A DNA stretch of 64,000 nt, from positions 57,638,246 to 57,702,245 of the forward strand of contig OZ038479.1 in the NCBI GenBank assembly GCA_964036315.1, written 5' to 3'. This document shows, in pieces, positions 1 to 14,399 of this stretch (position 1 is the stretch's first letter; each line of letters starts with the position of its first letter). Under the pieces are notes generated by a model. The model did not search any database. It was not told the DNA's origin and saw nothing but the letters and a program-made list of their open reading frames with translations. The position numbers were made by a program, and so were the translations under genes. The DNA comes from Acanthosepion esculentum. Taxonomy: Eukaryota; Mollusca; Cephalopoda; Sepiida; Sepiidae.

Positions 1-120
1 TAGTCCGACTAATGTAAATACTGTACATAATACCTCATCTCAGAAATATAGACAGACTATGTTTGTTGTCAATGTAATATCTGATGATAATCAATCCTGG
101 CTGGTCTTCTCATTCTCTTA
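1..120 (+). repeat. Penelope-like repeat fragment
   Basis: The first ~60 bases match, in the opposite orientation, the block at about 46,253-46,315 (shared landmarks: AATGTAAATA, TACATAATACCTCATCTCAG, ATAGACAG). It is therefore another copy of the interspersed repeat that forms the inverted pair at 46,200-46,720. The copy is cut by the window edge, so its full extent is unknown. Confidence 0.6.
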
Positions 121-456
121 GAATGATCTTTCTGTAAGTTAAATAAATCTGGTTTGAAAATATGTCCAATATCTCTTTTAGTGTACTTACTATTATCTTG
201 TCACATACAAGCTGTTTTGATGTTACTCATATAGACTGTGACAAGACCAATTTCTTCCGTCTGCTCGGAATGGTACAAACCTTGGTGCTGAAAGTGGATT
301 TGGGAAAGGAAAAAGAAACGTCTTACAAACTTTTTGTTTTTTTTAGTTAATTTAAAAAAAGAAGCTCTTTATGTTTATGTCTGCAATTCATACTCCCATC
401 AATGGCACCCACTTGTCTTCATCACGCCTCTCTCCTGACACCAACGATGACCTCAG

Positions 457-479
457 CCAACCAACCAACCAACCAACCC
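457..479 (+). repeat. (CCAA)n microsatellite
   Basis: About five uninterrupted CCAA units are visible, ending in CCCA. Confidence 0.9.
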
Positions 480-1586
480 AAGAAATCTGTCAACTCACAG
501 CCCTACTGACAACACCTTTATGCCTAATCACTTTACTTACCAACAGCAACTAAGGAATCCCATACGAACAATTTTTACCACCTTTCACACAACTCTGCAC
601 ATATTCTGAATTTTGACCAATAGAGGTTGTTGAAATCTTAGTCTTTGTTCTTTCCTTGCAACCAAATGCTTGTTAAAACAACTGGTGTCAGAAGTGACAT
701 TTGATATACACTTTTTTTCAGGGTTGAAATCAACACCAGTGATGTGACAAAGCCAAATTGCTATCATTAGCGAGTAGTGCTGTTTTTATATCATTCATTC
801 AACAAGGGCAGACTCTCAGAGACATCCATTTTTTTGGTGGGAATGTTTGTCATTGGTTATTGCATTTTTGGATATTTTGCATGGATTTGTTTTGTGGTCT
901 GGTTGTGATGTTTAGAGACCTGGGCAGAAGACAACTTTTTTTTATTTTGTATTTTGCTTTCTTAGCACTCACATCTGGCTGACATATCTGGTGAAATGTA
1001 GTTGTAAATCAGAATGATTAAGTAGTATAACAAAACATTAATTTTCTTAAGATGAAAGATCAAATTATTTTTTCATGTAAATTCTTTTAATACTTTTTAT
1101 AACCTTGGAAATTTTGGTTAAAATTCTTTTTTTCTGGTGTTTATTGTAAATTTAGGTCCCACAAAAATGAATGCTTTTTTTTCTAAAACTAAAAGTAAAA
1201 TATCGCTATTCATTGTTTTAAATTATTTGCCAAAAATCAGGGAATTATTCAATTCAAAACGAAATTTTCAATACTTATTCCTAAATCAGCAGGAAATGGA
1301 TAGGGTGGGGAACTTTGGTTTTGCTCATTTTTAGGAAAGATTGGCTAAATAGGTGATGTGATGCTTGAGATAAAATGAACTGAGGCACTACTCAATTCCT
1401 CTTACAGTTCAGTAGCCATATTCATCACCTAGGAAAATTTCCTTTTTAAATGAGCCTAAACTAACAGACTTTGATAGTCACTCCAGAGGTGTTTCTTTGC
1501 TGAAACACCTTTGACAGAACATCTTCATAATCACTGGAAATCAAATTGGGCTCCTGCACACAACAAGTATACACTTCAGGACTCTG

Positions 1587-1742
1587 TACATATAGACTTT
1601 AAATACTGTAGCGAATAAATTCTTACCTATCAATTAACAAATGCATTTGTAAATATCCAAACATGTTTAAAATGTAACACCACTGGTTTTGTATGTGGTG
1701 TATATGTATAGACTTAAAATGTTGCAGTGAATAAACTCTTAC
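1587..1742 (+). repeat. Two-unit direct repeat, ~113-bp period
   Basis: The block starting at 1,587 (TATAGACTTTAAATACTGTA, then GAATAAATTCTTACC) recurs diverged near 1,705 (TATAGACTTAAAATGTTGCA, then GAATAAACTCTTACC). No function can be assigned. Confidence 0.7.
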
Positions 1743-2282
1743 CATTATAACAAGTGTATGGTTGCAAAAGAAAGAACTAACAAAGATTAAAATTTCAACA
1801 AGCATGCATTGATCAATTTTCAGAATATACATAATAGTCAATACCAGCATAATTAGTAGTGTGAAAGGGATTTATCTGGTGTAGATTTACCAGTGTGAGT
1901 TCACAAGGTATACGGGTAGGGTGTCGTTGGCAGGGTTTATCTGTTATCAGACCTGGTAATGTGTATCGATGAGTTCGTTGACTGTGGATATGATGACCAC
2001 AACAAGAGTTTACTTAGTTTTCTTCATGTGAACAACAAAGTTTTAAAGGCATTCTAAATATAAGATGAAAATTTTCAGCACAATGATTTTTTTTCTAACC
2101 ATATAATAATAATAAGTCAATTGGGGAAAATGTTAATTCCCTATTGAAAAAGAAAAAATAACTTGATTGTGTCATTAACCTAAAGAGTGTGTTTTAAAAA
2201 CGAAATAAAATTGTGTTGATGACAATCTCTAACTTAAGTGTCATCATGTGTATATATATATATATGTACATTTCTGACATGG

Positions 2283-2388
2283 TAGAGGGTGTGGCAGAAA
2301 TACCCACTATACAATGGCATCTGCATCTAGCTAATATCTTATCATTATGTGGAGGTATATGTGGGAGGTATTTCTGCTGCACCCTGTA
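2283..2388. mobile_element. Very short MITE, mariner-type ends
   Basis: A ~104-bp unit has terminal inverted repeats of about 22 bp. The left end reads TAGAGGGTGTGGCAGAAATA at 2,283 and the right end is the inverse complement of TACAGGGTGCAGCAGAAATA, ending at 2,388. TA flanks both ends, as expected for Tc1/mariner insertions, and the CAGGGTG start matches the mariner-like ends at 59,712 and 62,212. It has no coding capacity and is non-autonomous. Confidence 0.7.
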
Positions 2389-2449
2389 CATGCAAATAGG
2401 CTTATGTTCTACCTGCTTTTGAATTGTCTATTTCTAGTCAAATTAAGTC

Positions 2450-5100
<2,651 letters not shown>

Positions 5101-5559
5101 CTTTTAGTCAAACAGGACCCCTCAGCTAAAAAAAAATCTACTTTGAATCATAAAATAAAAAATGCAGAAAAAAAATTTGTATTAATTTCAGTCTAATTTT
5201 TGAAACATAAAAATGCAAGCGAAACCTGCCAATTTCCAGTGCTAATTAATCTTGTCTATTTCCAGAACAGGAGTTTATATGAATGGAATATGCATGTGCA
5301 GGAGTCAGAGCATCAGTTGAAGTTGAACAGAATGGGTTATTTCAGTTGGAATCCAGCACCTGCAGAAAGAGGACCTCTTTAAACATTGAACCTAAGAAGA
5401 TGTCCACTGTGAAAGTAATACACTGCTAAGATGTCTCTCAGTACCTAAAGGATAGAAAAAAAAAAGGATGACTGAGATGAAGAAATCTTATGGCTATTGT
5501 TTGATTTTACATTTAATTTCTAATTAAACTTAACTTTGCAAGTGTGTCATTTTTTTTCC

Positions 5560-6665
5560 CGATTGGCACATTTATCTTTTACAGCTGTATCACCTGCCAA
5601 GGAAGAAACAGTTGATTGAAAACTCACCCAGTCAGACAAAATGAGTAAATACAAAGAACTGGGCCCATGAGAATGGTATAGTGTTCAAGAGCCTGGCAGG
5701 TGTGCTGCATTTGGGGACTAGCACAAGTGACGGGTTAAAATTGGCACAGTGATCATGACGTCACAATATAAAATATTTATATACACACCCACACATGCAA
5801 AGGGGTTCTATATTTGGTATCAGGCAGAGAGTCCCCTATGTGGATCATTGCCATGTTGCAGTGGATGAGTAAATTCAAGAAACTGAGTCCACTTGAGGGT
5901 ACATCCTGTTGAAGCAAAATTTATTGCAACAAACCCATGTTCACTGAAGTATAACCCCCCCCCTCATCTAGTACGCTATTCAAGACCCTGGCAGGTTTGC
6001 TGTATTTGGAGACCAGCAAAAGTAAAAGGTTATATAGGCTCCTACATGGATCATCACCTATGGTGATGGAGAAGCTTGCATGCCTCGAGGGACCTGAATG
6101 CAAGTAGGTAGGGCCAGCCATAGTAGTAAGATTTCAGGGAATAGACCAGACAAAGCACGATCTGATGCCCAGTGGTTAAGCAGTCAAGGCAATGTTCTAT
6201 GTACAGGAACAAGTTGGCAGCCCAACGGAAGCTGTCATCAAGATCCTGCCTGTCAAACTCAGACATCTGCCTACCCAAACAAATCCTCTTCTCAGAGCTT
6301 GCATCTGGCAAGAGACCATGTGGAGCACAACATCATTGACTTAAGGATCAGTTTTAAAACACCTTGCTGAGGACAGAAATCGATTTGGTCAATTGGGAGG
6401 GAGAATCTGCAGAAGGAACCAATTAGAGAACAACAAACCACAACAGAAACAACTTCCTTCAAAAATATCAAAAGACAAATAGAGGAGACGAAGAGAGCCC
6501 AAAGAAAAGCTAGAACTCTCCATCCCCTGAACCTTCTTAGCCTAAAATGCAGTGACTACAGATGTCACTTCAGATCCAACACATGACTCCTTTCGCATGA
6601 AAGGAAATATTGCTGAGCACCCCAATACTCAGCAATGACTTCTATCAACGATGATGACCAGGTAA
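5560..6665 (+). mobile_element. LINE fragment, 3' end of ORF2 region
   Basis: Plus-strand frames near 6,520-6,660 give a broken C-terminal Cys/His element (CSDYRCHFRSNT, a stop, then LLSHERKYC) followed by a DDDDQ-like tail. This is the usual end of a common invertebrate LINE reverse-transcriptase ORF. Upstream frames (about 6,098-6,540) are interrupted. A ~75-bp motif (GCCTGGCAGGTGTGCTGCAT) at about 5,670-5,735 recurs at about 5,975-6,035. The fragment is a dead 5'-truncated copy. The family call rests on resemblance only. Confidence 0.55.
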
Positions 6666-9600
6666 AATAGTTATATAATAGATTTTTACAAGAATTGTTT
6701 TTGTCTTTTAAAAATTTTAACTACAATTTATAAATTTTTAATTCTATATTAATTTAGATCAGTAATGTGATAGTGATATTAAATTAAAACTATATTTACG
6801 AAATGGAAAAGCTCACTATAATTCAACTCCTACTACCACAATAGTTTAAAAAAATGTTGAATTTATTTTATATGTATATATAAACATGTTGATTTTTGTA
6901 AATATAGCTGTCTATACAAGATGCTTTTAGAAAACAGTAACTATAGTAAATTTAAAATTTATTGGTGACTTTCTAACATTTCCTCAAAAGAGTTTATGTA
7001 AGTAAGATTATAAAGTAAAAGTACCTAAAACTGGGTAGTTAAAACATTATATAAAAAAGGCGTTTTGTTAAGTAATTTATACAGTTATGGACCCTGTACT
7101 TAAAAATGTAAACCATTAATTTATCAACAAATCTGTTTACACCTCATAAAAACACCCACCTACAAATTGAAAAAAATAATTTCTTGCATTATTTTAAACT
7201 AAAAGTAATATATGTTTTAATTCAGATTAAACTTTAAATCAGTCAATTTTCTTTGAATAAAGTTTCAGAAAAGTATATTTTATTTTTGAAATATTTTTTA
7301 TAATAAAGAGAATCATGTTGTGTTGACAGATTTGCCAATATGGCTGATTTTTAGCAATTTTAATGATTTCAACAAAAAAAAAAAAGGGGAGAGATCATCC
7401 CAATCAATTTAAATTTGCATTGAAATACAGCAAAATATTTTGTGTATTGGAAATATTAAATATAATATATTAGCATGGATTATAAATAATATAAAAGCTT
7501 CATGAAAGATTTTTAATTTCTGAAATGCATTTTAAACCTTATTTTCTTTTTGGAGGTACCTACTTAATGCCTAATGACAGTAACATTTTTACAACAGCCT
7601 GTAGAGTAAAAAGTTAAAAACAAAAACTGTATAATGATATCCTTAACAACTTAAAAAGCATGTGAAAAAGTAGAGATAAAATTAAAGGAATATGGAACCC
7701 TAGTATTATTGTGCTAATAATCAAGAAATTGGTATTTATGATTAAAATAAATTCTCTTTAATGATATATATCCTATAGTTTAAGAATATAATTTTTTATT
7801 TTATACACTTTTATTAAACATAGTAGAATGAATAATTTTATTTTTTATATATTAGTAGTAGTTATTTTTTTTTTAGTTATATGAAATTATATTTTTTGAT
7901 TATTTCTTACATTATTTCATGCCACAAAATATATAATTCTACCCAATCTGTGTCTTTTAAAAATAATTCTGACTTTAAGAAAATGTGTTAAAATAACATA
8001 GTAACAAAAAAAAGTAATGAAAGGAAGAAACTGGAAGAGTTATTGAATTGATAATTGTGTTCATTTTGAGTTCTTTCTTAATTATTCATTGGCATCCAAT
8101 TTTGATGCCTTTGTTCTTATTTTGTCCATAAAATTATTTATACAACCAATAGTTTAAGAATACATTTTTTTATTCTATATTCTTTTAGGAAACTTAGTAG
8201 AATGGTTGAAGGTGAGAAATAAGGATTATATCCTCTTGTACAATCATAAAAATAATCTAACCATTATTAAAAGGGAAAAATAAAATAAAACTCTTTTAAA
8301 AATAAAATAGTTCACACTCAAAAACAGTAATGGATGTTGCATTTTTTGATTTTTCAAACAGCTCTTTAGTTAAAAAAAGAAACTCTTGTGATGAATACAT
8401 TGGGATCAGATAATTATTTTGTAAAATAAATAAGTGTAGATTTGTTTCTCTATACATTCTGAAAGAAAATAATGTGATTTTATGCAAGCACAAGCTATAA
8501 AAAAAAATAGTTTTTGAATTATTTTTGGTAATATTTTTGACATATTTACCATATATTTACGCTTGATAATTCATATTTCTTTTTTTTTTTACTGAAATAA
8601 CACCTTCAGGGACTTTCCTTCATAACTGTAGAAAAATTTGACATGCACCTTCCAAATTAAAAAAGTGAACATGTGTTATCGCAATGGGGGAGAGGGAGAA
8701 ATAAACCTCCAAAATAATATTTCCGTAAAGTTTTCTAATAAAGATAAATTGTGATTTATTAAAAAAATTCAAAATTATTTAAAAAAAATATTGGAGGTGG
8801 GGAGAGTGAATTGTAAGCTTTTCCATTTATGATTATTACTAAATATAGTTTTTAATTGTACACCAACTAGAGCTGCTACAAATACACAATTTTAAATGCT
8901 TTATCCCAATTAAAATAAAAACAATTCGTGTAAAAATTTATCATTCCTTGAAAAAAAATTTTCTTAAATCAGTAGTGGACATAATAAAATTAAAAGCTTT
9001 ACTAATTAAAGTATTAATTAATCTTAGTTTATTGCATTTTTTCATAAGTCAGTGTTTGTAGATATTCTCTAACTGGTGGACAGTGAGTTACCGCCACAGA
9101 CTTTCAGAAAAAAAAATGTATTTAAATTTGGTTCCGACACTAATTCACTGAAAAAAGAAAAAGACCATAATTAATAAAAAAGAAAAAGAAAAAGAAAAAA
9201 GAAGAGACAAACTTAATAAAATAAAAAGTTTCATCGTCAAAATCTTTGTATTTTTTTTGTTGTTATTTTTAAACCTTTTTTTAGAATATTCAAAATTTTC
9301 CTTAAAAGTTTTGTTTTTCTTGTGTCAACCGGGGAACCAAAAATAAAGGAAATTAAGCATCTTTTTAGTGGTGAAAAGAAAAACACACTGATTTTTTACA
9401 AATTCTTGCAGAAATCAAATAATTGTTAGTTTTTAATGAATCTTTCAGGACTTAAACTGAATGTAATTTTTTTTTTTACAAACTGTTCTTTTTTTTACCT
9501 TTGTTACTGCTCTCCACACTTATGTAATTTTATGAAATTGAGAAATTCATTTTTGTTGAGCTTCTTAAATGCTTGTTAGTTATAAAGTCAAGACCACTAA

Positions 9601-9754
9601 AAATTTTAATCACCAATGTCAAACTTAGCCAATGTTGAAAAGTAAATTAATTTTATTAACATAATAATTTGGTTTTGGGGTCTGTTGTATTTTGACATTT
9701 ATTGAAAACAAGTAAATATACAATTGTGTTAGTGACAATAAAGTTTAAGATGTA
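6666..9754. other. AT-rich repeat-derived desert
   Basis: No gene is supported. The stretch at about 7,140-7,600 is one copy of an AT-rich interspersed family also seen at about 14,400-14,760, 23,380-23,470, 44,520-44,930 and, inverted, near 49,370. Its landmarks are ATTGGAAATATTAAAT, TTAGC and GGAGGTACC. Near 8,807-8,860 there is a short match to the family at 45,500 and 56,390 (AAATATAGTTTTTA). An AAAAG-type simple repeat lies at about 9,178-9,202. Confidence 0.6.
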
Positions 9755-10380
9755 AAAAGTAGTTCCCCTTGTATCGTGAGGGAATACAAACGTGTGTTGT
9801 AAGAACTTTTCTTGTTTAAATTTGTTTGGAGTTCAAGAATATTTGATATATGAGTTTGAAATTGAGAATGTTGTGCAAGGGGATGATAAAGTCTTGAATA
9901 GTTCACTTGGCTTTCGAAACAGACAGTTCACAGTGTTGTGTGTATGTAATTTATGTCTCTGTGTGTGTTTGAGTAGAAGATTGTGAATACACGTACGTGG
10001 TTACGGCTCTGAAATTTAATAGTCTACTAATGTTCTTTCTTTAATTTCTGCTATATATACACATAACATAGGCTCCAGGGACGAGAGCGGGAAAAATATT
10101 GAAAGAAATGTCAATTTATGTGATTGGTCAAAAATCGACCAATTGCTGATTTTTTTCTATAACAAGTTTGGTAAGGTAAAACATGAGAAAATTTTATGTG
10201 GCACATGCAATGCGTAAATTGTCTTTAAAGAAAATCGTGTTTATTTTCTGTCCAATGACTGTTGAGTGGTTTGTGGGTGTGGTATATGTAAACGTACCAA
10301 TAAAAATAAGACATTATTTAATTAAAAAAGATTTTAATGTCTTTATGAATAATTATTATTCATGAGTTAAGGACGCTATT
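9755..10380 (-). repeat. Promoter-bearing repeat, copy A
   Basis: This segment is homologous to 12,240-12,830. Both carry, in the same order, a TATA-like element, a GCGGGAAA site, a CCAAT palindrome, an AAATTGTCTT(T/A) block and a GTGGGTGTGG or GTGGGCGTGG motif. No ORF with a recognisable product accompanies it. It could be a promoter captured in a transposon, or the 5' end of a non-autonomous element like the hAT unit at 57,087-58,264. Confidence 0.55.
10052..10143 (-). promoter_or_regulatory. CCAAT palindrome / E2F-type site / TATA cluster A
   Basis: On the minus strand the order is paired inverted CCAAT boxes (10,123-10,143, spacer 7), then TTTCCCGC (10,087-10,094) and then GTATATATAG (10,051-10,060). 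NF-Y binds CCAAT and E2F binds TTTSSCGC, and this layout is typical of S-phase promoters. Activity is inferred only. No coding region is seen downstream on the minus strand. Confidence 0.5.
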
Positions 10381-11400
10381 GTCTGAAGCCAAAGTATTTT
10401 TCCGATGAAAAATGAATTTTTACAAGAATTTCCTTTTTTTTCAATTTTAAATAAAAAATATGAAAAAGTTGTAAAATATTTTAAAATTAAGTCTCAGTTT
10501 GTGTACTTTAGAAAATGTTTTTACTAAGTAAATATATTTTTTACAGATGATATAATTGAAAGCTTATTACAATCTGTGAACATAAAGTATTTTTTGAATG
10601 TGCAAAAAATGTATTAAAAATGTTTTCTTCAAATGTATGGATAGACATTTTAACCATAATAGTCACGTGTTTTAAGAGTTGTTTCCCCTGACAGCTCGGA
10701 CCAGACCATGACTCAGAACTCAGAAAATATTTTGTTTTCCATCAGGCGAGCATGTGTTAAATTCTCTGACTGACTATCATTGTCACATTTTCAAAATTTT
10801 AAATTTTCTTTTTTACATCCTATTTTACTAAATATTGAAATTTAAATTTTTAAATATAATTAATTTATTGTTTTTCAGCGAGGGACGTACTGCAATTCTT
10901 TTTTAATTTCAATTTTAATTATTTTCTTTTTTAGTTTTAAGGTACGGAAATAAAACAATTAATATTAAAAATAAGGAAAATTAAAAATTACACGCATTAA
11001 AATTATAACATTTCATAGAAATGAGAGCGGTCCCTATAATTATTAGGTACCTCTCTTATTTATAAAATTTTATCGTATTAATTTTTAGTTATTAATTTTT
11101 ATATTATTTCGTTTGTGAAATTTTTTCATAACCTAGATATATAAAAATTAATAAATAAAAAAAATACCAAAAAATTTTATAAGGGATGTACATAAAAATT
11201 AGTTACCTCTCTCATATTTTATCTTGCTCTCGGTTATGAAGTTTCAAATTTATTTTATTGTTAGTATTTTAAATTTTATTTTTTCCGGAAATCATCTTCA
11301 AATGTGTACCTAAAAAGTCAATGAAATATTAGATTGTTGAAAGTATTTAATTTGTAAATGCTGATTGGTTTATACGTTGAAGTTATCAAATGTGATTGCA
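10381..11400. other. AT-rich non-coding stretch
   Basis: No gene is seen. A short direct repeat (TTA(G)GTTACCTCTC followed by a TTTTATC-type tail) occurs at about 11,045 and 11,200. The rest is A/T homopolymer-rich. Confidence 0.5.
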
Positions 11401-11443
11401 TGTTCTAAGAGCATTTATCTATTATACATTTAACGATTCAAGA

Positions 11444-12205
11444 AAAAACAAGGCTCCACCGCAAGGAAAGTTGGCTCCCTGTGCCGAGCCAGGAAATTTT
11501 TCTCCCCAGAATCGATCCTCCAAATCTATAAATCAACCATTCGCCCTTGCATGGAGTATTGCTGCCATATATGGTCTGGAGCCCCTGCTGTTTGCCTCAG
11601 GGTTCTTGATAAGATCCAGAGACGGATATGCAATGTAATTGGCCCTGATCTGTCATCTCGTCTGCAGTCGCTCTCTCACAGACGCGACGTTGCCTCGCTC
11701 TGTCTTTTTTACAAATACTTTCACGGTAATTGCTTCGACGAGCTGCTTTCGCTGGTTCCCAGGCCTCATGAATTTAAACGTCCTATGAGGCTGGCATCCC
11801 GTTCCCACCCCTTCACCGTTGAAACTGTTAGATGCAGACGTCTCTTCTACTCCAATAGCTTCATGTCTCGCACATTTCGCCTGTGGAACTCCCTTCCCTA
11901 TTCCTGTTTCCCTGACAAATATAATCTCCAACTATTTAAGTGTAACGTCAATCGACATCTCCAGTTGCCTTGATCTATCCACTTCCCTTCTCCACGTCCT
12001 TTCACCTTTCATTCCTATCTGCTCTCGCTCCAAATCTTCTGTAACCCTGTTGCCTTGATCGATCCACTATCTTTCTCCACATCCCCTCCTTTACTACTCC
12101 TATCTACTCTTCCTCCAAACCTTCTGTAACCCCTTGCGTGCTAGTGGCTTCCAGCCTTGCTTGAGGTGATAAGATTAAAAAATAAATAAATAAATAAATA
12201 AATAA
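11444..12205 (+). mobile_element. 5'-truncated LINE (jockey/CR1-like), C-terminal RT region
   Basis: The open frame runs from about 11,460 through 11,973. It contains RPCMEYCCHIWSGAP, then a region with PLSHRRDVASL and a conserved FRLWNSLP motif, and it ends in VNRHLQLP. This is the familiar C-terminal region of invertebrate non-LTR reverse transcriptases after the RT domain. The catalytic RT palm and the endonuclease are absent. The 3' UTR ends in an AAAT-type tandem tail at 12,177-12,205, consistent with target-primed reverse transcription. This short part is unbroken, so insertion may be relatively recent, but it cannot transpose on its own. Confidence 0.85.
12177..12205 (+). repeat. (AAAT)n LINE tail
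   Basis: About six AAAT units close the LINE 3' end. Confidence 0.9.
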
Positions 12206-12239
12206 CATACAAAACAATCATGTAATGTTGTGTAGTAAT

Positions 12240-12830
12240 TAAGGGAGAAAAAGTTGCTTCCCTTTAACTGTATTCTGAATAAGATTGAATGTTTGAAAGA
12301 ATTTCTCTTGGATAAGAATGTTCAGGATTTTATGTTGAATAGAGTCTGGTGTAGAAAGGAATACAGTCAATTAAGAAGTATGTTGTTTTGAGAAATTAAT
12401 CGAGTGCTGGTTTGTGGACTTGGCTTAGTCACAGAGACGAAGATATGTGTAATGTGATACAAAAATCTGTGTCTGTGTGCGCGTTGCGAGTAAAGTCGTG
12501 GATTTGTGTAGACAGTCATAAATAGCTGGGCTCTACTGAAAGTTGTGGAAACAAACCGTTTGTTTATATAGCTGCTCGGAGGCTCCCAGTGACAACGCGG
12601 GAAAGTAGATGTAGCACAAAAATGTTTGATTGGTTAAAATTCAACCAATCACTGATTTTGTAACAAAGACATATGTGAGCAAATTCACGGCGGAAAAATT
12701 CAAAATGGTGACTGCGATTGCTAAATTGTCTTATGGTAAAGCAGTATCTATTTACTAGCCAATCGCAGACGGATGAATTGTGGGCGTGGGAAGCGTAGCA
12801 GTCGCTACAAATTTTTTAAAGATTACTGTG
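12240..12830 (-). repeat. Promoter-bearing repeat, copy B
   Basis: This is the second copy of the repeat at 9,755-10,380 in the same orientation, separated from it by AT-rich sequence and the LINE fragment. GTGGGCGTGG at about 12,781 corresponds to GTGGGTGTGG at about 10,274. Confidence 0.55.
12563..12650 (-). promoter_or_regulatory. CCAAT palindrome / E2F-type site / TATA cluster B
   Basis: Minus-strand order is GATTGGTT/AACCAATC (12,628-12,650, spacer 7), then TTTCCCGC (12,597-12,604), then TATATAAA (12,563-12,570). Spacings are almost identical to cluster A. No coding sequence is recognised downstream. Confidence 0.55.
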
Positions 12831-13104
12831 TAGCTAATTTGGTTCATTTAAATTTTTTTTTAAATTGTTACTTCTGTCCTTCCGTCTCTTAACTTCCCCT
12901 GATATGACCTGTCAATAATTGATGTGTCAATCGACACCTCAAAACAAGTCACCACAGTTAAGACATGCTTCTCTTATTTTCAACTAATTTTTTCTGCTGA
13001 AAAAGTAAAGTTTGTTTCCAATTACATTATATTTTTAAATAATTATGCTTAAAAAAAAACAAATTTAATAAAAACAAAGTTTGTATCGTAAAAATGTCAG
13101 GTTA

Positions 13105-13650
13105 CTTTTTAAATTTTGCACATTACATACGCAGTAATGAAGACAAGTGATGCTTCCATACAGTAGTAATCGAGACAAACGTATGTAAACAAAGCCAGTA
13201 ATGGTGGTTGGGCTGTAGCCGCAACTTGAATAAGGCTGAACTTCTATTGTTGATAACTTCTAAATGGTACATTTCCTCAAACTTTTATTGTTATTTTCAA
13301 AATAATCATGCAAATTTACATCAGAATGGAAATTTTCATTACAGCTGGTTTCCGGGACTTAATCTGCAAATATTTGCATTATCATCTCCCCAAAAACCGA
13401 TTGTAATTAAAATTTTCCATTATGGCATGAAATTGTCTGATTATTTTGAAAATAACGATAAAAGTTTAGAAGTTATTGACAATCTTAGTTCAGTCTTATT
13501 TGCGTCATGTCTATAGCCTGCTGTTATTACTGGCATTGTTTAAATACTTTTGCCTCGAGTAGTAATGCGGAGAAGCTGCCTTATTTAATGGCCATTTTAC
13601 TGATCTTCTTACACGTCTTGATTACTGTGCAATTTTTGCAAAATTTAATT
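13105..13650. mobile_element. Foldback element, ~265-bp inverted arms
   Basis: The left arm (about 13,105-13,375) and right arm (about 13,385-13,650) are inverted copies. For example AAATTTTGCACATTAC and AGTAATCGAGACAAAC on the left mirror GTCTTGATTACTGTGCAA and TTTTGCCTCGAG on the right. GATTATTTTGAAAATAAC reads the same on the plus strand of the right arm and the minus strand of the left. The ORF at 13,208-13,516 is a by-product of the palindrome. A transcript would fold into a long imperfect duplex. Single arms recur at about 13,900-14,190 and 17,740-18,060. Confidence 0.75.
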
Positions 13651-13899
13651 TAAAATGCATGCGTTTTGTTTAATGTTCAATTTTTTTTTGTAGAAATGAA
13701 ACATTGTTTTTTTTTAATTGGTATAAATTCCTTTTTCCAATTAAATTTTAATTAAATTGGTTAACCAAACAGTTTTTGTTTTTTGTAAAAGGGAAGCTTT
13801 AATAAATAATGAATTATTTTTTTTTTAAATTAGAAACCAATTGAAAGCTGTTTTTCATTTTTATTGATATATTTGGAATAGTGAGGCCTTTTCTGTTGG

Positions 13900-14190
13900 G
13901 TTACTTTTAAAATTTTGAACATTAATTTTAAAGTTTGTGCATTGCACAGTAATCAAGACAAGTGAAGCTTCTGTGCATAAATACTCAAGGCAAACATATG
14001 TAAACAAAGACAGTAATGGCAGCCAGGCTGTAACTGCAACAAAAATGATGTCGAACTTACATTGTTGATAACTCATAAATGGTTATCTTCTGCAAACTTT
14101 TATTGTTATTTTTGAAATAATCAGGCAATTTCACACCATGATGGAAAATTTTCATTACAATTGGTTTTTGGGGATTATAATGCAAATTAA
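13900..14190 (+). repeat. Single arm of the 13,105 foldback family
   Basis: It matches 13,110-13,375 through GTAAACAAAG.CAGTAATGG, TTGTTGATAACT and CTTTTATTGTTATTTT. The opposite arm is missing. Confidence 0.75.
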
Positions 14191-14399
14191 CCAATTAGAT
14201 TATGGAGAATATTTTCTAACATTTTTAAGATTACGGAGTACTTAAAAAAATATATAAAAAAAGGTGCTCATGTCATTTTCTTAAATTATGTTTTAAAGAT
14301 AAATTCTCCATAGAACAATTACTGTCATCATCCATAAACACCTCGTCAATTCTGTAAAACATGGCAATGTTGGTTAAAGAAACAATAGTTTTGTTTTAA

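Larger units (their letters stand above)
141..2282. other. Unassigned non-coding stretch
   Basis: I see no convincing gene here. Short ORFs have no recognisable domain and no codon bias. The stretch is AT-rich with homopolymer runs and contains the CCAA microsatellite at 457-479 and a two-unit direct repeat at about 1,587-1,742. Confidence 0.5.

Noticed and set aside
13208..13516. 102-codon ORF
   Set aside because: It spans the centre of a foldback element and has no domain, so it is a by-product of the palindrome.
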